A stretch of 64,000 bases of DNA from Nesterenkonia sp. Act20. Lineage in GTDB: Bacteria; Actinomycetota; Actinomycetes; Actinomycetales; Micrococcaceae. The notes beneath the pieces were generated by a model. That model was given only the letters and a program-made list of their open reading frames with translations, searched no databases and was not told the DNA's origin. The DNA lies in contig NZ_JADPQH010000002.1 in the NCBI RefSeq assembly GCF_019173455.1, positions 759,490 to 823,489 on the forward strand, read 5' to 3'. The translations under genes and the position numbers were made by a program. Shown here piece after piece: positions 51,065 through 59,450 of the stretch. Each line of letters opens with the position of its first letter. Within the stretch, counting starts at the first letter, position 1.

Positions 51065-52522
51065 ATGAAGCTCTTGGACCCAGAGACATGGGGCGGCAAG
51101 CTCTACATCAACGGCTGGCGAGCAGGCCAGGACCCCGACTACACCGTGATCGAACCGGCCACCGGTGAGACGCTGGGCAGTGTGGCCACGGCGTCACGCG
51201 ACGACGTGCTGACCGCCGCCACCCAGGCCGCAGAGGCGCAGCGAGAATGGTCGGCGAAGACTCCGCGGGAACGAGCGGCGGTGCTGCGCCGGGCCGGTCA
51301 GCTCTTCGAGGAACATGCCGAAGAGATCCAGTCCTGGATCATCCGTGAGGCGGGGTCCATCCCTCCGAAGGCTGGCCTGGAGACGATGGTCGCCGCAGAC
51401 GAATGCTACGAAGCCTCTGCCCTTCCCTCACTGCCGCAGGGCGATGTGCTGGCCACCAATGAGGACCGCTGGTCGCAGTCGCGTCGACTGCCCGTCGGCG
51501 TCGTCTCGGTCATCGCGCCGTTCAACTTTCCGCTGATCCTCTCCATCCGCGCCGTGGCCCCCGCCCTGGCACTGGGCAATGCGGTGCTGCTGAAACCAGA
51601 CCCGCGGACCTCGGTGGCAGGCGGCGTCGTGCTGGCCCGGGTGTTCGAGGAGGCGGGACTGCCCACCGGATTGCTGCAGCTGCTCCCGGGCGGCCGCGAG
51701 ACGGGGACCGCAGTGGTCGAAGCGCCGGAAGTCAGGGTCGTCGCCTTCACCGGTTCAACCGAAGCCGGCAGGCACATCGGCGAGGCCTGCGCCAGACTGC
51801 TCAAGCGGGCTCATCTGGAGCTCGGTGGAAACAACGCCATGATCGTGCTGCCCGATGCCGACCTGGATCGCGCAGCCTCGGCGGCCGCGTTCGGCTCCTT
51901 CATGCACCAGGGCCAGGTGTGCATGACCACGGGTCGCCATCTGGTTCATGAAGACATCTATGAGGAGTACGTGAAGCGACTTGCAGAGAAGGCCGAGGGA
52001 ATCCCCGTGGGGAACCCGGCCTCCGAAGAGGTCGCGCTGGGACCGATCATCGATGAGAACCAGCTCAAGCGCATCGATTCGATCGTCCAGGAATCGGTGC
52101 TCGGGGGCGGCAGGATCGCGGCAGGCGGCACCTACGACGGACCCTTCTACCGCCCTACGGTGCTCACCGACCTCTCCACCGAGAGCCCGGCCTGGTCCGA
52201 GGAGATCTTCGGTCCGGTCGCGCCGGTGATGAAGTTCAGCACTGTCGACGAAGCCGTCGAGCTGGCCAACGCCAGTCCTTACGGACTCTCACTGTCCATC
52301 CTGGGTGAGGTCGGAGAAGCCATGAAGATCGCTGACCGCGTCCGCTCAGGAAAGATCCACATCAACGAGCAGACCATCTCGGACGAGGCCAATGCGCCCT
52401 TCGGCGGCTTCGGAGATTCCGGGAACGGCACCCGCGTGGGCGGGCATCAGGCGAATATGGAGTCCTTCACCGAGCTGCAGTGGCTCACGCTGCGCCCGGA
52501 GATCGCACCGTACCCGTTCTAG
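51065..52522 (+). CDS. Aromatic aldehyde dehydrogenase (benzaldehyde/vanillin type)
   Basis: 485 aa from ATG 51065 with AAGGAGAG upstream. NAD(P)-dependent ALDH: IAPFNFPLIL, FTGSTEAGRHIG, catalytic Glu in LELGGNNAMIVL and Cys in HQGQVCMTTGRH. The C-terminus (NEQTISDEANAPFGGFGDSGNGTR) matches benzaldehyde/vanillin dehydrogenases. It probably turns 4-hydroxybenzaldehyde or vanillin into the acid used by PobA. A hairpin terminator follows. Confidence 0.9.
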   Translation: MKLLDPETWGGKLYINGWRAGQDPDYTVIEPATGETLGSVATASRDDVLTAATQAAEAQREWSAKTPRERAAVLRRAGQLFEEHAEEIQSWIIREAGSIPPKAGLETMVAADECYEASALPSLPQGDVLATNEDRWSQSRRLPVGVVSVIAPFNFPLILSIRAVAPALALGNAVLLKPDPRTSVAGGVVLARVFEEAGLPTGLLQLLPGGRETGTAVVEAPEVRVVAFTGSTEAGRHIGEACARLLKRAHLELGGNNAMIVLPDADLDRAASAAAFGSFMHQGQVCMTTGRHLVHEDIYEEYVKRLAEKAEGIPVGNPASEEVALGPIIDENQLKRIDSIVQESVLGGGRIAAGGTYDGPFYRPTVLTDLSTESPAWSEEIFGPVAPVMKFSTVDEAVELANASPYGLSLSILGEVGEAMKIADRVRSGKIHINEQTISDEANAPFGGFGDSGNGTRVGGHQANMESFTELQWLTLRPEIAPYPF

Positions 52523-52545
52523 GCCACGCCTGCCCCAGCGAATGA

Positions 52546-52592
52546 AGATGCGCAGGTGCGCGCGGCGAAGAGTCGCGCACACCTGCGCATCT
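52546..52592. terminator. Long hairpin between ALDH and SDR genes
   Basis: Arms AGATGCGCAGGTG / CACCTGCGCATCT with further GCGCG/CGCGC pairing beyond one mismatch; convergent gap. Probable bidirectional terminator. Confidence 0.75.
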
Positions 52593-52620
52593 CTCGGTCA
52601 AGCTCCTTGAGTCCCGATGC

Positions 52621-53394
52621 CTATCTGGGCTCGAGGCGGACCGCGCCGTCGAGCCTGATGGTCTCTCCATTGAGCATCGGATTGGCCAGAATCGCCATGA
52701 CCAGCGCAGCGAAGTCCTCGGGCTCGCCCAGCCGCGCCGGGTGCAGCGCCTTGGAGCGCAGCGACTCCCGGGCCTTCTCCGGCATCCCGGCGAGCATCGG
52801 AGTCTCGAAGAGTCCTGGGGCGATGGCGACCACTCGGATTCCATCGCCGGCGAGTTCGCGGGCCGCTGGAAGCGTCATGGAGGCGACCGCACCCTTGGAG
52901 GCCGCGTAGGAGATCTGGCCGATCTGGCCCTCGAAGGCTGCCACGGAGGCGGTGTTGATCAGCACGCCACGGTCCCCGGCAGAAGGAGCGTTGCCTCGCA
53001 TCGCTTCCGCCGCGTGAGACATCAGGCTGAGCGTGCCACCGACGTTGATCGAGAGCACCTTCATGAACTCGCTGTGCGAGAGCGGGCCGGTTCGCCCCAC
53101 CAGCTTCCCCGGCGTGGCGATTCCGGCGCAGCTCACCGCCGCTCGCAGCGGGGCCCGCTCGACTGCCGCGCTGACGGCACCGAGGAGCGTGTCCGGTTCG
53201 GTCACATCGCCGGGCCAGAAGACTGCGTTCTCGCCGAGGGACGCCACGGCCTCAGCGCGGACTGCACTGCCTGCGGCATCGGGGAGATCCACCACCACGA
53301 CCTGGGCCCCTGCCTCGACAAGTGCCCGGGCGGTGGCGTGCCCGAGGCCCGAGGCGCCGCCAGTCACGACGGCGCTGGCACCCTCCAGATCCAT
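52621..53394 (-). CDS. Short-chain dehydrogenase (3-hydroxyacyl-CoA dehydrogenase type 2-like)
   Basis: 257 aa. Rossmann motif TGGASGLGHATA, catalytic Tyr and Lys in YAASKGAVASMTL, and PGLFETPMLAGMPE. The pattern is closest to the HSD17B10/FadB2-like SDRs of fatty-acid or branched-acid breakdown. Convergent with the aromatic block, so its link to it is uncertain. Downstream of the LytR_C gene by 19 bases. Confidence 0.88.
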   Translation of the reverse strand: MDLEGASAVVTGGASGLGHATARALVEAGAQVVVVDLPDAAGSAVRAEAVASLGENAVFWPGDVTEPDTLLGAVSAAVERAPLRAAVSCAGIATPGKLVGRTGPLSHSEFMKVLSINVGGTLSLMSHAAEAMRGNAPSAGDRGVLINTASVAAFEGQIGQISYAASKGAVASMTLPAARELAGDGIRVVAIAPGLFETPMLAGMPEKARESLRSKALHPARLGEPEDFAALVMAILANPMLNGETIRLDGAVRLEPR

Positions 53395-53413
53395 GCAGTC
53401 CTCCTGTGCGTGA

Positions 53414-54052
53414 TCAGCCCTCGTACTCGGAGCCGATGATCAGCGTGACGTAGCTGACGTCGGGGTGTTCCTCGGGAGCGGCGGTGTCGAAGTTCTCGGC
53501 AAGGGACTCGGCCTGGGCGATCTCCGCCTCGCCCGCGCCGGCCGGGTAGACCACGGCGGGGGTGTCGGCGCGCTCTTCGAAGTTCCAGTTGCCCTCCCAG
53601 ACCACGTTGTAGTCCAGGCCCTCGAGCTCGGCTCCCATCGCCGTCGCTCCGCCGGAGATTCCCTGGTAGTTCGCGACCTGGACGGGGGTCTCGGTGTCAG
53701 TGGCTGGCTGCGGGCCCTCGGCCTCGCCACCTTCCGCGGCACCTTCTCCATCGGCGGACCCTTCGGCGTCCTCACCCTCGGCACCCTCCTCTGCGGAGGC
53801 TTCTCCGGATTCGGTCACCGTCTCTTCGGGCTCACCAGTCTCGGACTCGGAGTCGGCGTTGGTGAGCATCGGCACGATGAAATAGGCGAACGCTCCCACC
53901 AGCAGGACGAAGCCCGCCAGCAGCGCGATCCAGCGGAAGCCGCTGCCGCCTGCGGCGCCCGTTCCGGCGGCGCCGGGAGACCGGTGCTTGCCGGCTTCCC
54001 CCGTCTGGTAGGGCGGGACGTCGTCGAACTCATCGTGTGGGTGCTGACTCAT
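53414..54052 (-). CDS. LytR C-terminal domain membrane protein
   Basis: 212 aa from ATG 54052 with GAGGA upstream. One helix at about 43-64, then an acidic low-complexity linker (about 65-115), and a LytR_C domain (VQVANYQGISGGATAMGAEL through DVSYVTLIIG). Stand-alone LytR_C proteins without the LCP catalytic domain are common in actinobacteria; role unknown, probably cell-wall associated. Same strand as the downstream SDR. Confidence 0.85.
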   Translation of the reverse strand: MSQHPHDEFDDVPPYQTGEAGKHRSPGAAGTGAAGGSGFRWIALLAGFVLLVGAFAYFIVPMLTNADSESETGEPEETVTESGEASAEEGAEGEDAEGSADGEGAAEGGEAEGPQPATDTETPVQVANYQGISGGATAMGAELEGLDYNVVWEGNWNFEERADTPAVVYPAGAGEAEIAQAESLAENFDTAAPEEHPDVSYVTLIIGSEYEG

Positions 54053-54136
54053 AGATCCTGTCCTCAAGGTGCGGGTGCGGTGCTGGGTGTCGCCGACCGC
54101 AGCCGGTGACGGGCCATTTCAGGCTGGCGCTCATGA

Positions 54137-54370
54137 CTAGCGACGGGTGGCGCGAGCACGATGCCGAGCCTCCCTCTGGCGGCGCAGTCGCTTGACCAGC
54201 ATCGGGTCATGGGCAAGGGCTGCCTCGGTGTCGATCAGCCGGTTCAGCGCCTGATAGTACGCGACGGCAGACATCGCCAGCTGCTCGGTGATGGCCTCGT
54301 CCTTTGCGCCGGCGTACTTCCACCACTGGCGCTCCAGCCCGAGTATCTTCTTCTCCTGCTCTGAAATCAT
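54137..54370 (-). CDS. DUF3263 family protein
   Basis: 77 aa. The actinobacterial DUF3263 helical protein: LERQWWKYAGAKDEAI and YYQALNRLIDTEAALAHDP core, basic tail. It looks like a small HTH/DNA-binding-like fold, but function is unestablished. ATG is preceded by GGGGAG and by a TAAGAT -10 nine bases upstream. Divergent from ung and often found beside a LytR_C gene. Confidence 0.88.
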   Translation of the reverse strand: MISEQEKKILGLERQWWKYAGAKDEAITEQLAMSAVAYYQALNRLIDTEAALAHDPMLVKRLRRQREARHRARATRR

Positions 54371-54379
54371 CTCCCCGTC

Positions 54380-54385
54380 ATCTTA
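54380..54385 (-). promoter_or_regulatory. -10 box TAAGAT for the DUF3263 gene
   Basis: Nine bases to ATG 54370, leaving a leader of about two bases. Confidence 0.4.
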
Positions 54386-54459
54386 CGGCGGGGCGTTGGG
54401 CATTCTTGGAATATCGGGGGGATGGCGGTGCGACGGTGTGTTCAACCAGGTCAACTCTC

Positions 54460-54465
54460 TACAGT
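54460..54465 (+). promoter_or_regulatory. -10 box TACAGT for ung
   Basis: Seven bases to ATG 54473; predicted leaderless mRNA and reason for choosing that start. Confidence 0.55.
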
Positions 54466-54472
54466 GGGGTGG

Positions 54473-55180
54473 ATGGAACTCTCCTCAGACCTGGTGGCCC
54501 CGCTGGAACCCGGATGGCAACAGGCCCTCGCCGCCGAATCCAGCCGATTCGATGCCGTGCGGGATGAGCTGACTACCCGCAGGGCTTCCGGCGAGCACGT
54601 GCTCCCTCCGGCGGATCTGATCCTGCGCGCCTTCCGCCAGCCCTTCGCAGAGGTCAAAGTCGTCATCCTCGGCCAGGACCCTTACCCGACCCCCGGGCAC
54701 GCCATCGGCATGTCCTTCGCAGTGGACCCGCAGGTGCGTCCGCTGCCACGCAGCCTGCTCAACATCTTCACCGAGATCGAGAACGACCTCGGCATTCCGC
54801 GCAGCCACCACGGCGACCTCACGGCCTGGGCGCAGCAGGGGGTGCTGATGCTCAACCGCGTGCTCACCGTGACGGCGGGCGCTGCTGGTTCTCACCGTCG
54901 GATCGGCTGGGAGCAGATCACCGCCGCGGCCCTGCAGGCGCTGGTGGACCGCGGCACCCCGCTGGTCTCGATCCTCTGGGGTGCAGACGCTCGCGCCATG
55001 GAACCGCTGCTCAACAGTGGAGCACATACGGCGGTCATCACCAGCCCGCACCCCTCGCCGCTCTCGGCACGGCGGGGATTCTTCGACTCCCGGCCGTTCT
55101 CGCGCGCCAATGAGGCTCTTGAGCAGCTGGGCGCCGCCCCGGTGGATTGGCGACTCGGCGCGGCAGAGCCCGCCGACTGA
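54473..55180 (+). CDS. ung: Uracil-DNA glycosylase
   Basis: 235 aa. Family 1 UDG: water-activating motif GQDPYPTPGHAIG and minor-groove loop HPSPLSARRGFF are intact; also VLMLNRVLTV. Removes uracil from DNA at the start of base excision repair. Short for the family at the N-terminus but catalytically complete. Confidence 0.95.
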   Translation: MELSSDLVAPLEPGWQQALAAESSRFDAVRDELTTRRASGEHVLPPADLILRAFRQPFAEVKVVILGQDPYPTPGHAIGMSFAVDPQVRPLPRSLLNIFTEIENDLGIPRSHHGDLTAWAQQGVLMLNRVLTVTAGAAGSHRRIGWEQITAAALQALVDRGTPLVSILWGADARAMEPLLNSGAHTAVITSPHPSPLSARRGFFDSRPFSRANEALEQLGAAPVDWRLGAAEPAD

Positions 55181-55235
55181 TGGAGGCCGGATCTGCCTGC
55201 GGTGGATCTGGAGACGGCGGGTCTGCGGGTCCGGC

Positions 55236-57287
55236 TCAACGACGGCGCGTGCGCGCCCGTTCGTGAGACTGCAGCCCTGCGGTCAGCGGCCTCATCAGGA
55301 CGTCGCCGAGCACGATCCCGGCGGCGATCGCCATGATGATGATCAGCGCGTTGAACAGCTCGGTGAGCCCGCCCATCATGGCGTCCGTGGTGGAGTCCAT
55401 CGCAATGGCGTACATCCCGCGGAAGACCATCAGCCCGGGCAGCATGAACATCATCGCCGGCACGGCGACGACCAGCTGCGGTGAGCCCAGGCGCAGGGCG
55501 AGGATCCGCCCGAGGCCTCCGACCACCACTGCGCCGAAGACCGGCGTGATGCGCTCCCCCAGGCCGATCAGCTCTGCCGCATAGAACGCGGAGAAGCCCA
55601 GCGCCGAGACCGCACCGATGGGCAGCAGCATCCGCCAGCTCGCCTGCTCCACGACCGCCGCGGCGATGGCCGCGAGGAAGACGAGTGCCACGAGGACCGT
55701 AGGGTGATAGATGCGCGTCAGACCCACCGCCACCTCGATAGGTGGTGCGCCGAGCAGGTTCGCGATCACCACCGCCGCCATGATCCCCGAGGTCATCCCG
55801 GCGAACGCGATCATCGACGAGGTAAGACGTCCGGCCGCGGTGATGGGGAACCCGTTGATCCCATCCTGGATCGCGGAGACGATCCGTGCCGATGGCAGCA
55901 GGATCATCAGCCCGCCGGCGACCACCATGGAGGGCCGGATCGGCATATCCATCGCGAAGGCCCCCATCGCGAACGAGGTCGCGACAAACCCTCCGGCGGC
56001 GAGACCGAAGTACTCCGGCACCCGCCAGGTCGCGAGCTGCCGCACGGTCCACAGCACCAGGATCGTGGCTGCGAATCCCATCGCTGCGTCGAGGATGGGA
56101 GCACCCAGGAAGGCGGCGAAGAAGCTGGCGAAGATCGCGCCGCAGATGGTGACCATCCAGCGCGGGTACGGTTTGGGCTCGCGGGTGATCTCCCGCAGGC
56201 GATCCTCGGCATCCCCGCGGGTCAGGCGACCCGCGATGATGTCAGTGACCAGCTGGTGCACCGAGGCGAGCGCCCGGAAGTTGTTCGACCACGAGCGCAC
56301 CACACGCACCCGGGAGTACGGGATCTTGCCTTCGGGGGCCCAGTTCAGACTGATCGACTGGTTGGTGATGTCGGCGTCGGTGTTCTTCATGCCGAACGCG
56401 GCGGTGACCGCGATGATGGAGGTCTCCACCTCCAGCGCGCCGGCGCCGAAGCGGAAGAGCGCCTCACCGAGGTCCAGCACGAAGGCGATCGTGGCAAGCT
56501 CGTCGGTCTCCACCTGCTGATCAGGCTGGTAGGGGTTTGCATAGGGGGTGCCGGCGAGACGGTCGACGATCGGCACGAAGCCGGTCGCGGCGCGCTCGGC
56601 CTGCATGATGCGCCGCAGCACCTGCGGGGAGCGGGGCTTCCGATCGAAGACGCTGGGGTCGAAGTCCGCGCTGCGCGACGCCTCGCGGCGTCCCTTCAGC
56701 CAGGAGGGTCGCAGCAGGGCGCCACGCTTCGGGGAATGGCTCATCGGCGACTGCCGCAGCGGCGCGCCGGGCGCACTGTGCGGCAGGCTGATCAGACCCG
56801 AGGCGGGCGGTTCCTGGGACTGCTCCACGCGGTGCGCCCAGGAGGTCGTCGTCTCCTGCGGGCCGGTGGGAATCTGCGGACCGAGCGCATCGGTCTGCTG
56901 CCAGTCACCGGTGATCGGGAAGGCGTAGTGGTCCGTGACCTCGCTGGCGTCCTGCGGCGTCGTGTAGGACTGCTCGAAGCGTGGATCCGCGACGTACTCA
57001 TGCCGGGCGGATTCGTTCTCGTCCACGGCGGCGGATCGGGCCACCGCATCGGCGTCGTACTCCTCCCATTCCAGTGCCGCCTCCGCCTCGGCCGAGGCGT
57101 TCCAGGAGGACGCGAAGGAGCTGCGCAGGGTCTGCACGAAACCGGTCGGGGTTTCGTCGAGGATCTCCTGGGTGGAGTGGACCACCGGAATATGGGTGAC
57201 ATCGGCGGTGGGCTCGTTGCGCACGGGGTCGATCGCCTCGGCGACGTACTCCCCGGTGGAGTGCCGTTCAGTGTGTTCCGATGCCAC
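55236..57287 (-). CDS. ThrE-type threonine/serine exporter with long N-terminal region
   Basis: 683 aa from GTG 57287 (GAGGAGGG upstream). Residues about 280-455 are the cytoplasmic ThrE/DUF1212 domain (LGEALFRFGAGALEVETSI), followed by ten helices in two halves (LPSARIVSAIQDGINGF; LGLGERITPVFGAVVVGG). It exports threonine/serine. The first 280 residues are acidic and Pro/Ser-rich with no recognised domain and are longer than in most ThrE proteins. ThrE-like proteins in actinobacteria usually carry both halves fused, as here. Confidence 0.85.
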   Translation of the reverse strand: MASEHTERHSTGEYVAEAIDPVRNEPTADVTHIPVVHSTQEILDETPTGFVQTLRSSFASSWNASAEAEAALEWEEYDADAVARSAAVDENESARHEYVADPRFEQSYTTPQDASEVTDHYAFPITGDWQQTDALGPQIPTGPQETTTSWAHRVEQSQEPPASGLISLPHSAPGAPLRQSPMSHSPKRGALLRPSWLKGRREASRSADFDPSVFDRKPRSPQVLRRIMQAERAATGFVPIVDRLAGTPYANPYQPDQQVETDELATIAFVLDLGEALFRFGAGALEVETSIIAVTAAFGMKNTDADITNQSISLNWAPEGKIPYSRVRVVRSWSNNFRALASVHQLVTDIIAGRLTRGDAEDRLREITREPKPYPRWMVTICGAIFASFFAAFLGAPILDAAMGFAATILVLWTVRQLATWRVPEYFGLAAGGFVATSFAMGAFAMDMPIRPSMVVAGGLMILLPSARIVSAIQDGINGFPITAAGRLTSSMIAFAGMTSGIMAAVVIANLLGAPPIEVAVGLTRIYHPTVLVALVFLAAIAAAVVEQASWRMLLPIGAVSALGFSAFYAAELIGLGERITPVFGAVVVGGLGRILALRLGSPQLVVAVPAMMFMLPGLMVFRGMYAIAMDSTTDAMMGGLTELFNALIIIMAIAAGIVLGDVLMRPLTAGLQSHERARTRRR

Positions 57288-57386
57288 GAACCCTCCTCGC
57301 AAGCAACATAACCACAAAAGGACCCTGGCAGAAGCCCGGGCCTTGAGGTGTGTGAGTGATGGTGCCTGGAGTACAGGCGAAGAAAG

Positions 57387-57460
57387 TGGATCTGAATGGA
57401 CTCGAACCATCGACCTCTCGCGTGTGAGGCGAGCGCTCTAACCAACTGAGCTACAGATCC
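57387..57460 (-). tRNA. tRNA-Val (CAC anticodon)
   Basis: Acceptor GGATCTG/CAGATCC, D-arm GCTC/GAGC, anticodon stem CTCGC/GCGAG with loop CTCACAC, T-arm GATGG TTCGAGT CCATT, discriminator A; no encoded CCA. Reads GTG codons. About 100 bases upstream of the ThrE-like start on the same strand. Confidence 0.97.
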
Positions 57461-57522
57461 TGAAGCACCCGCGCGCGGAAAACCGCGTCCAAGTGCCTCA
57501 AAAGGTTACCACCGGTTAAGTC

Positions 57523-58221
57523 TCAGGACGAAACCGAGGCCAGCGCCTCCGAGATGGGGGTTTCACCGTCCAGGAAGTTCACCGTCTCGCGCACGGCGGA
57601 GCCGGTGGCCAGCGCTTCGGTGATGACCTGGGCGACATTCTCCCGAGAGGTGTCCACGGAGGCACCCTCTTCGGACATGACCTCCCCAGCCTTCGCAGGC
57701 TCGAGCACCTTGATCTTTCCGCTGCCTGCTTCCAGGGTCAGCGCGCCGGGGCCGAGAATCGTGTAGTCCAGGCTGCTGGCACGCAGGTGGTTGTCGGCCT
57801 GGTGCTTGGCCAGCGCGTAGGGGTAGAAGGAGCTCGTCGGATCCACGGAGTCGATGTCGGTCTGGCTGCGTGCATACGAGACCATCACGTACCGGGACAC
57901 TCCGGCCTGGACGGCCGCGTCCATGCTGCGCACGGCTGCTTCCTGGTCCACGGCCTTGGTGCGGGCAGGGTTGCCGCCACCGGCTCCGGCGGCGAACACG
58001 ACGGCGTGGGCGCCGGCGAAGGCCTCGGCCATCTCGCTGGTCTCGGCCGACTCGATGTCGAGGACCCGCGGCGTGGCTCCGGCCTCGGTGACATCGGCAG
58101 ACTGATCCGGGTCACGGATGAGTGAGTCCACGGTGAAGCCGGCGGCAACGAGCTTGGGGGCGGCCAGCAGAGCGATCTTGCCGTGGCCGCCGATGATGAC
58201 GACGCGCTGTGATTCAGCCAT
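57523..58221 (-). CDS. NAD(P)-binding SDR-like protein (NmrA/atypical)
   Basis: 232 aa from ATG 58221 with GAAGGAG upstream. An atypical SDR: VVIIGGHGKIALLAAPKL (GxxGxxA nucleotide loop), VFAAGAGGGNP, and YPYALAKHQADNHLRAS with a YxxxK pair. Family members act as NADPH sensors or sugar-epimerase-like enzymes; activity unknown. Confidence 0.85.
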   Translation of the reverse strand: MAESQRVVIIGGHGKIALLAAPKLVAAGFTVDSLIRDPDQSADVTEAGATPRVLDIESAETSEMAEAFAGAHAVVFAAGAGGGNPARTKAVDQEAAVRSMDAAVQAGVSRYVMVSYARSQTDIDSVDPTSSFYPYALAKHQADNHLRASSLDYTILGPGALTLEAGSGKIKVLEPAKAGEVMSEEGASVDTSRENVAQVITEALATGSAVRETVNFLDGETPISEALASVSS

Positions 58222-58328
58222 GAGGTTCTCCTTCGGTGTCAGGGTGACCTGATCCAATCGGGTCCGCAGGGTGTTGGTGCTCCCGTGCGGTTCTCCCCTC
58301 ACAACACTTCAGCGTGCCCACTATTCCT

Positions 58329-58334
58329 TAGACT
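58329..58334 (+). promoter_or_regulatory. -10 box TAGACT for azlCD
   Basis: Seven bases to GTG 58342; predicted leaderless mRNA. Confidence 0.55.
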
Positions 58335-58341
58335 TGCACGC

Positions 58342-59052
58342 GTGCCAGTCCCACCTTCCCCAGCCAGCGCTGATCCGCGCACATCCCTGCGACGCTCTCC
58401 GGCGCTGCGCATGGGGCTGTCCATCGCCGCAGCGATCTCGCTCTACGGGGTGTCCTTCGGTGCGCTGTCGACTGCCGCCGGAATGTCCCTGTGGCAGACG
58501 GTGGCGCTCTCCGCGCTGCTGTTCAGCGGCGCGTCGCAGTTCGCGTTCATCGGGATTCTCGCCTCCGGCGGCACCGGGGCGGCGGCCCTGGGAGCCTCCA
58601 CTCTGCTCAGCGGGCGCAACACCATCTACGCGGTGCAGATGAAGGCGCTGCTGAATCCACAGGGGTTCAAGCGGCTGGCCGCTGCGCAGATCACCATCGA
58701 TGAATCTGCCGCCGTGGCCATGTCGGCCGAGGACCCGGTGGAACAGCGGCGGGGATTCTGGGGCGCCGGGATCGCCTGCTATCTGTTCTGGAATCTGGCC
58801 ACCGTGCTCGGAGCGCTGCTGGGAGACGTGATCGCCGATCCGGAGGCGCTGGGGCTCGACGGCGCGGTGGTGGCAGCCTTCCTGGGACTGCTCTGGCCGC
58901 GACTGAAGTCTCTGGACTCGTGGGCGCTCGCCGTGCTGGCCGCACTGGTCACCACGCTGACCATGCCGCTGCTGGCCCCCGGGCTTCCGGTGCTCGCGGC
59001 CGCCGTCGTCGCGGTGATCTGGGGCCTGACATCAAAGGGGGGCCGAACATGA
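58342..59052 (+). CDS. azlC: AzlC family branched-chain amino acid exporter, large subunit
   Basis: 236 aa from GTG 58342; upstream open sequence lacks a start signal. About seven helices with the AzlC signature SALLFSGASQFAFIGIL and LSGRNTIYAVQMKALL. Works with AzlD to export branched-chain amino acids. Overlaps azlD as ATGA. Confidence 0.92.
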   Translation: MPVPPSPASADPRTSLRRSPALRMGLSIAAAISLYGVSFGALSTAAGMSLWQTVALSALLFSGASQFAFIGILASGGTGAAALGASTLLSGRNTIYAVQMKALLNPQGFKRLAAAQITIDESAAVAMSAEDPVEQRRGFWGAGIACYLFWNLATVLGALLGDVIADPEALGLDGAVVAAFLGLLWPRLKSLDSWALAVLAALVTTLTMPLLAPGLPVLAAAVVAVIWGLTSKGGRT

Positions 59053-59354
59053 GTCTGTGGCTATGGGTGCTGGCAGCCTGCGCTGCGGTGTACGCGACGA
59101 AGCTGCTGGGCTATCTGGTCCCGGAAGGCTGGCTGAAACATCCTGCGGTGGGCCGGGTCTCGGCGATGCTGACCATCGGTCTGCTCGCGGCCCTGGTGGC
59201 GATGAACACCTTCTCCGCGGATCAGACGGTGGTGATCGATGCTCGGCTCGGCGCGCTGGCCGCGGCCGCAGTGGCCCTGCTGCTGCGCGCTCCGTTCATC
59301 GTGGTGGTGCTGGTCGGTGCTGCGACGGCGGCAGGGATTCGCGCGCTGGGCTGA
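59049..59354 (+). CDS. azlD: AzlD family branched-chain amino acid exporter, small subunit
   Basis: 101 aa with four helices (SLWLWVLAACAAVYATKLLGYL at the start). The ATG overlaps the azlC stop (59049-59052), coupling translation of the two exporter subunits. A hairpin terminator follows. Confidence 0.92.
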   Translation: MSLWLWVLAACAAVYATKLLGYLVPEGWLKHPAVGRVSAMLTIGLLAALVAMNTFSADQTVVIDARLGALAAAAVALLLRAPFIVVVLVGAATAAGIRALG

Positions 59355-59371
59355 CGCGCAGCGGTGAACGA

Positions 59372-59416
59372 CTCGAGCCCCGCACCGTCTGGAAAGCAGA
59401 CCATGCGGGGCTCGAG
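59372..59416. terminator. Hairpin after azlD
   Basis: Arms CTCGAGCCCCGCA / TGCGGGGCTCGAG with inner GTCTG/CAGAC pairing; in the gap between convergent azlD and the DHA2 exporter gene. Confidence 0.85.
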
Positions 59417-59450
59417 AAGCGCCGGCGGCGCGTGCGCGACCGGCAGACGT

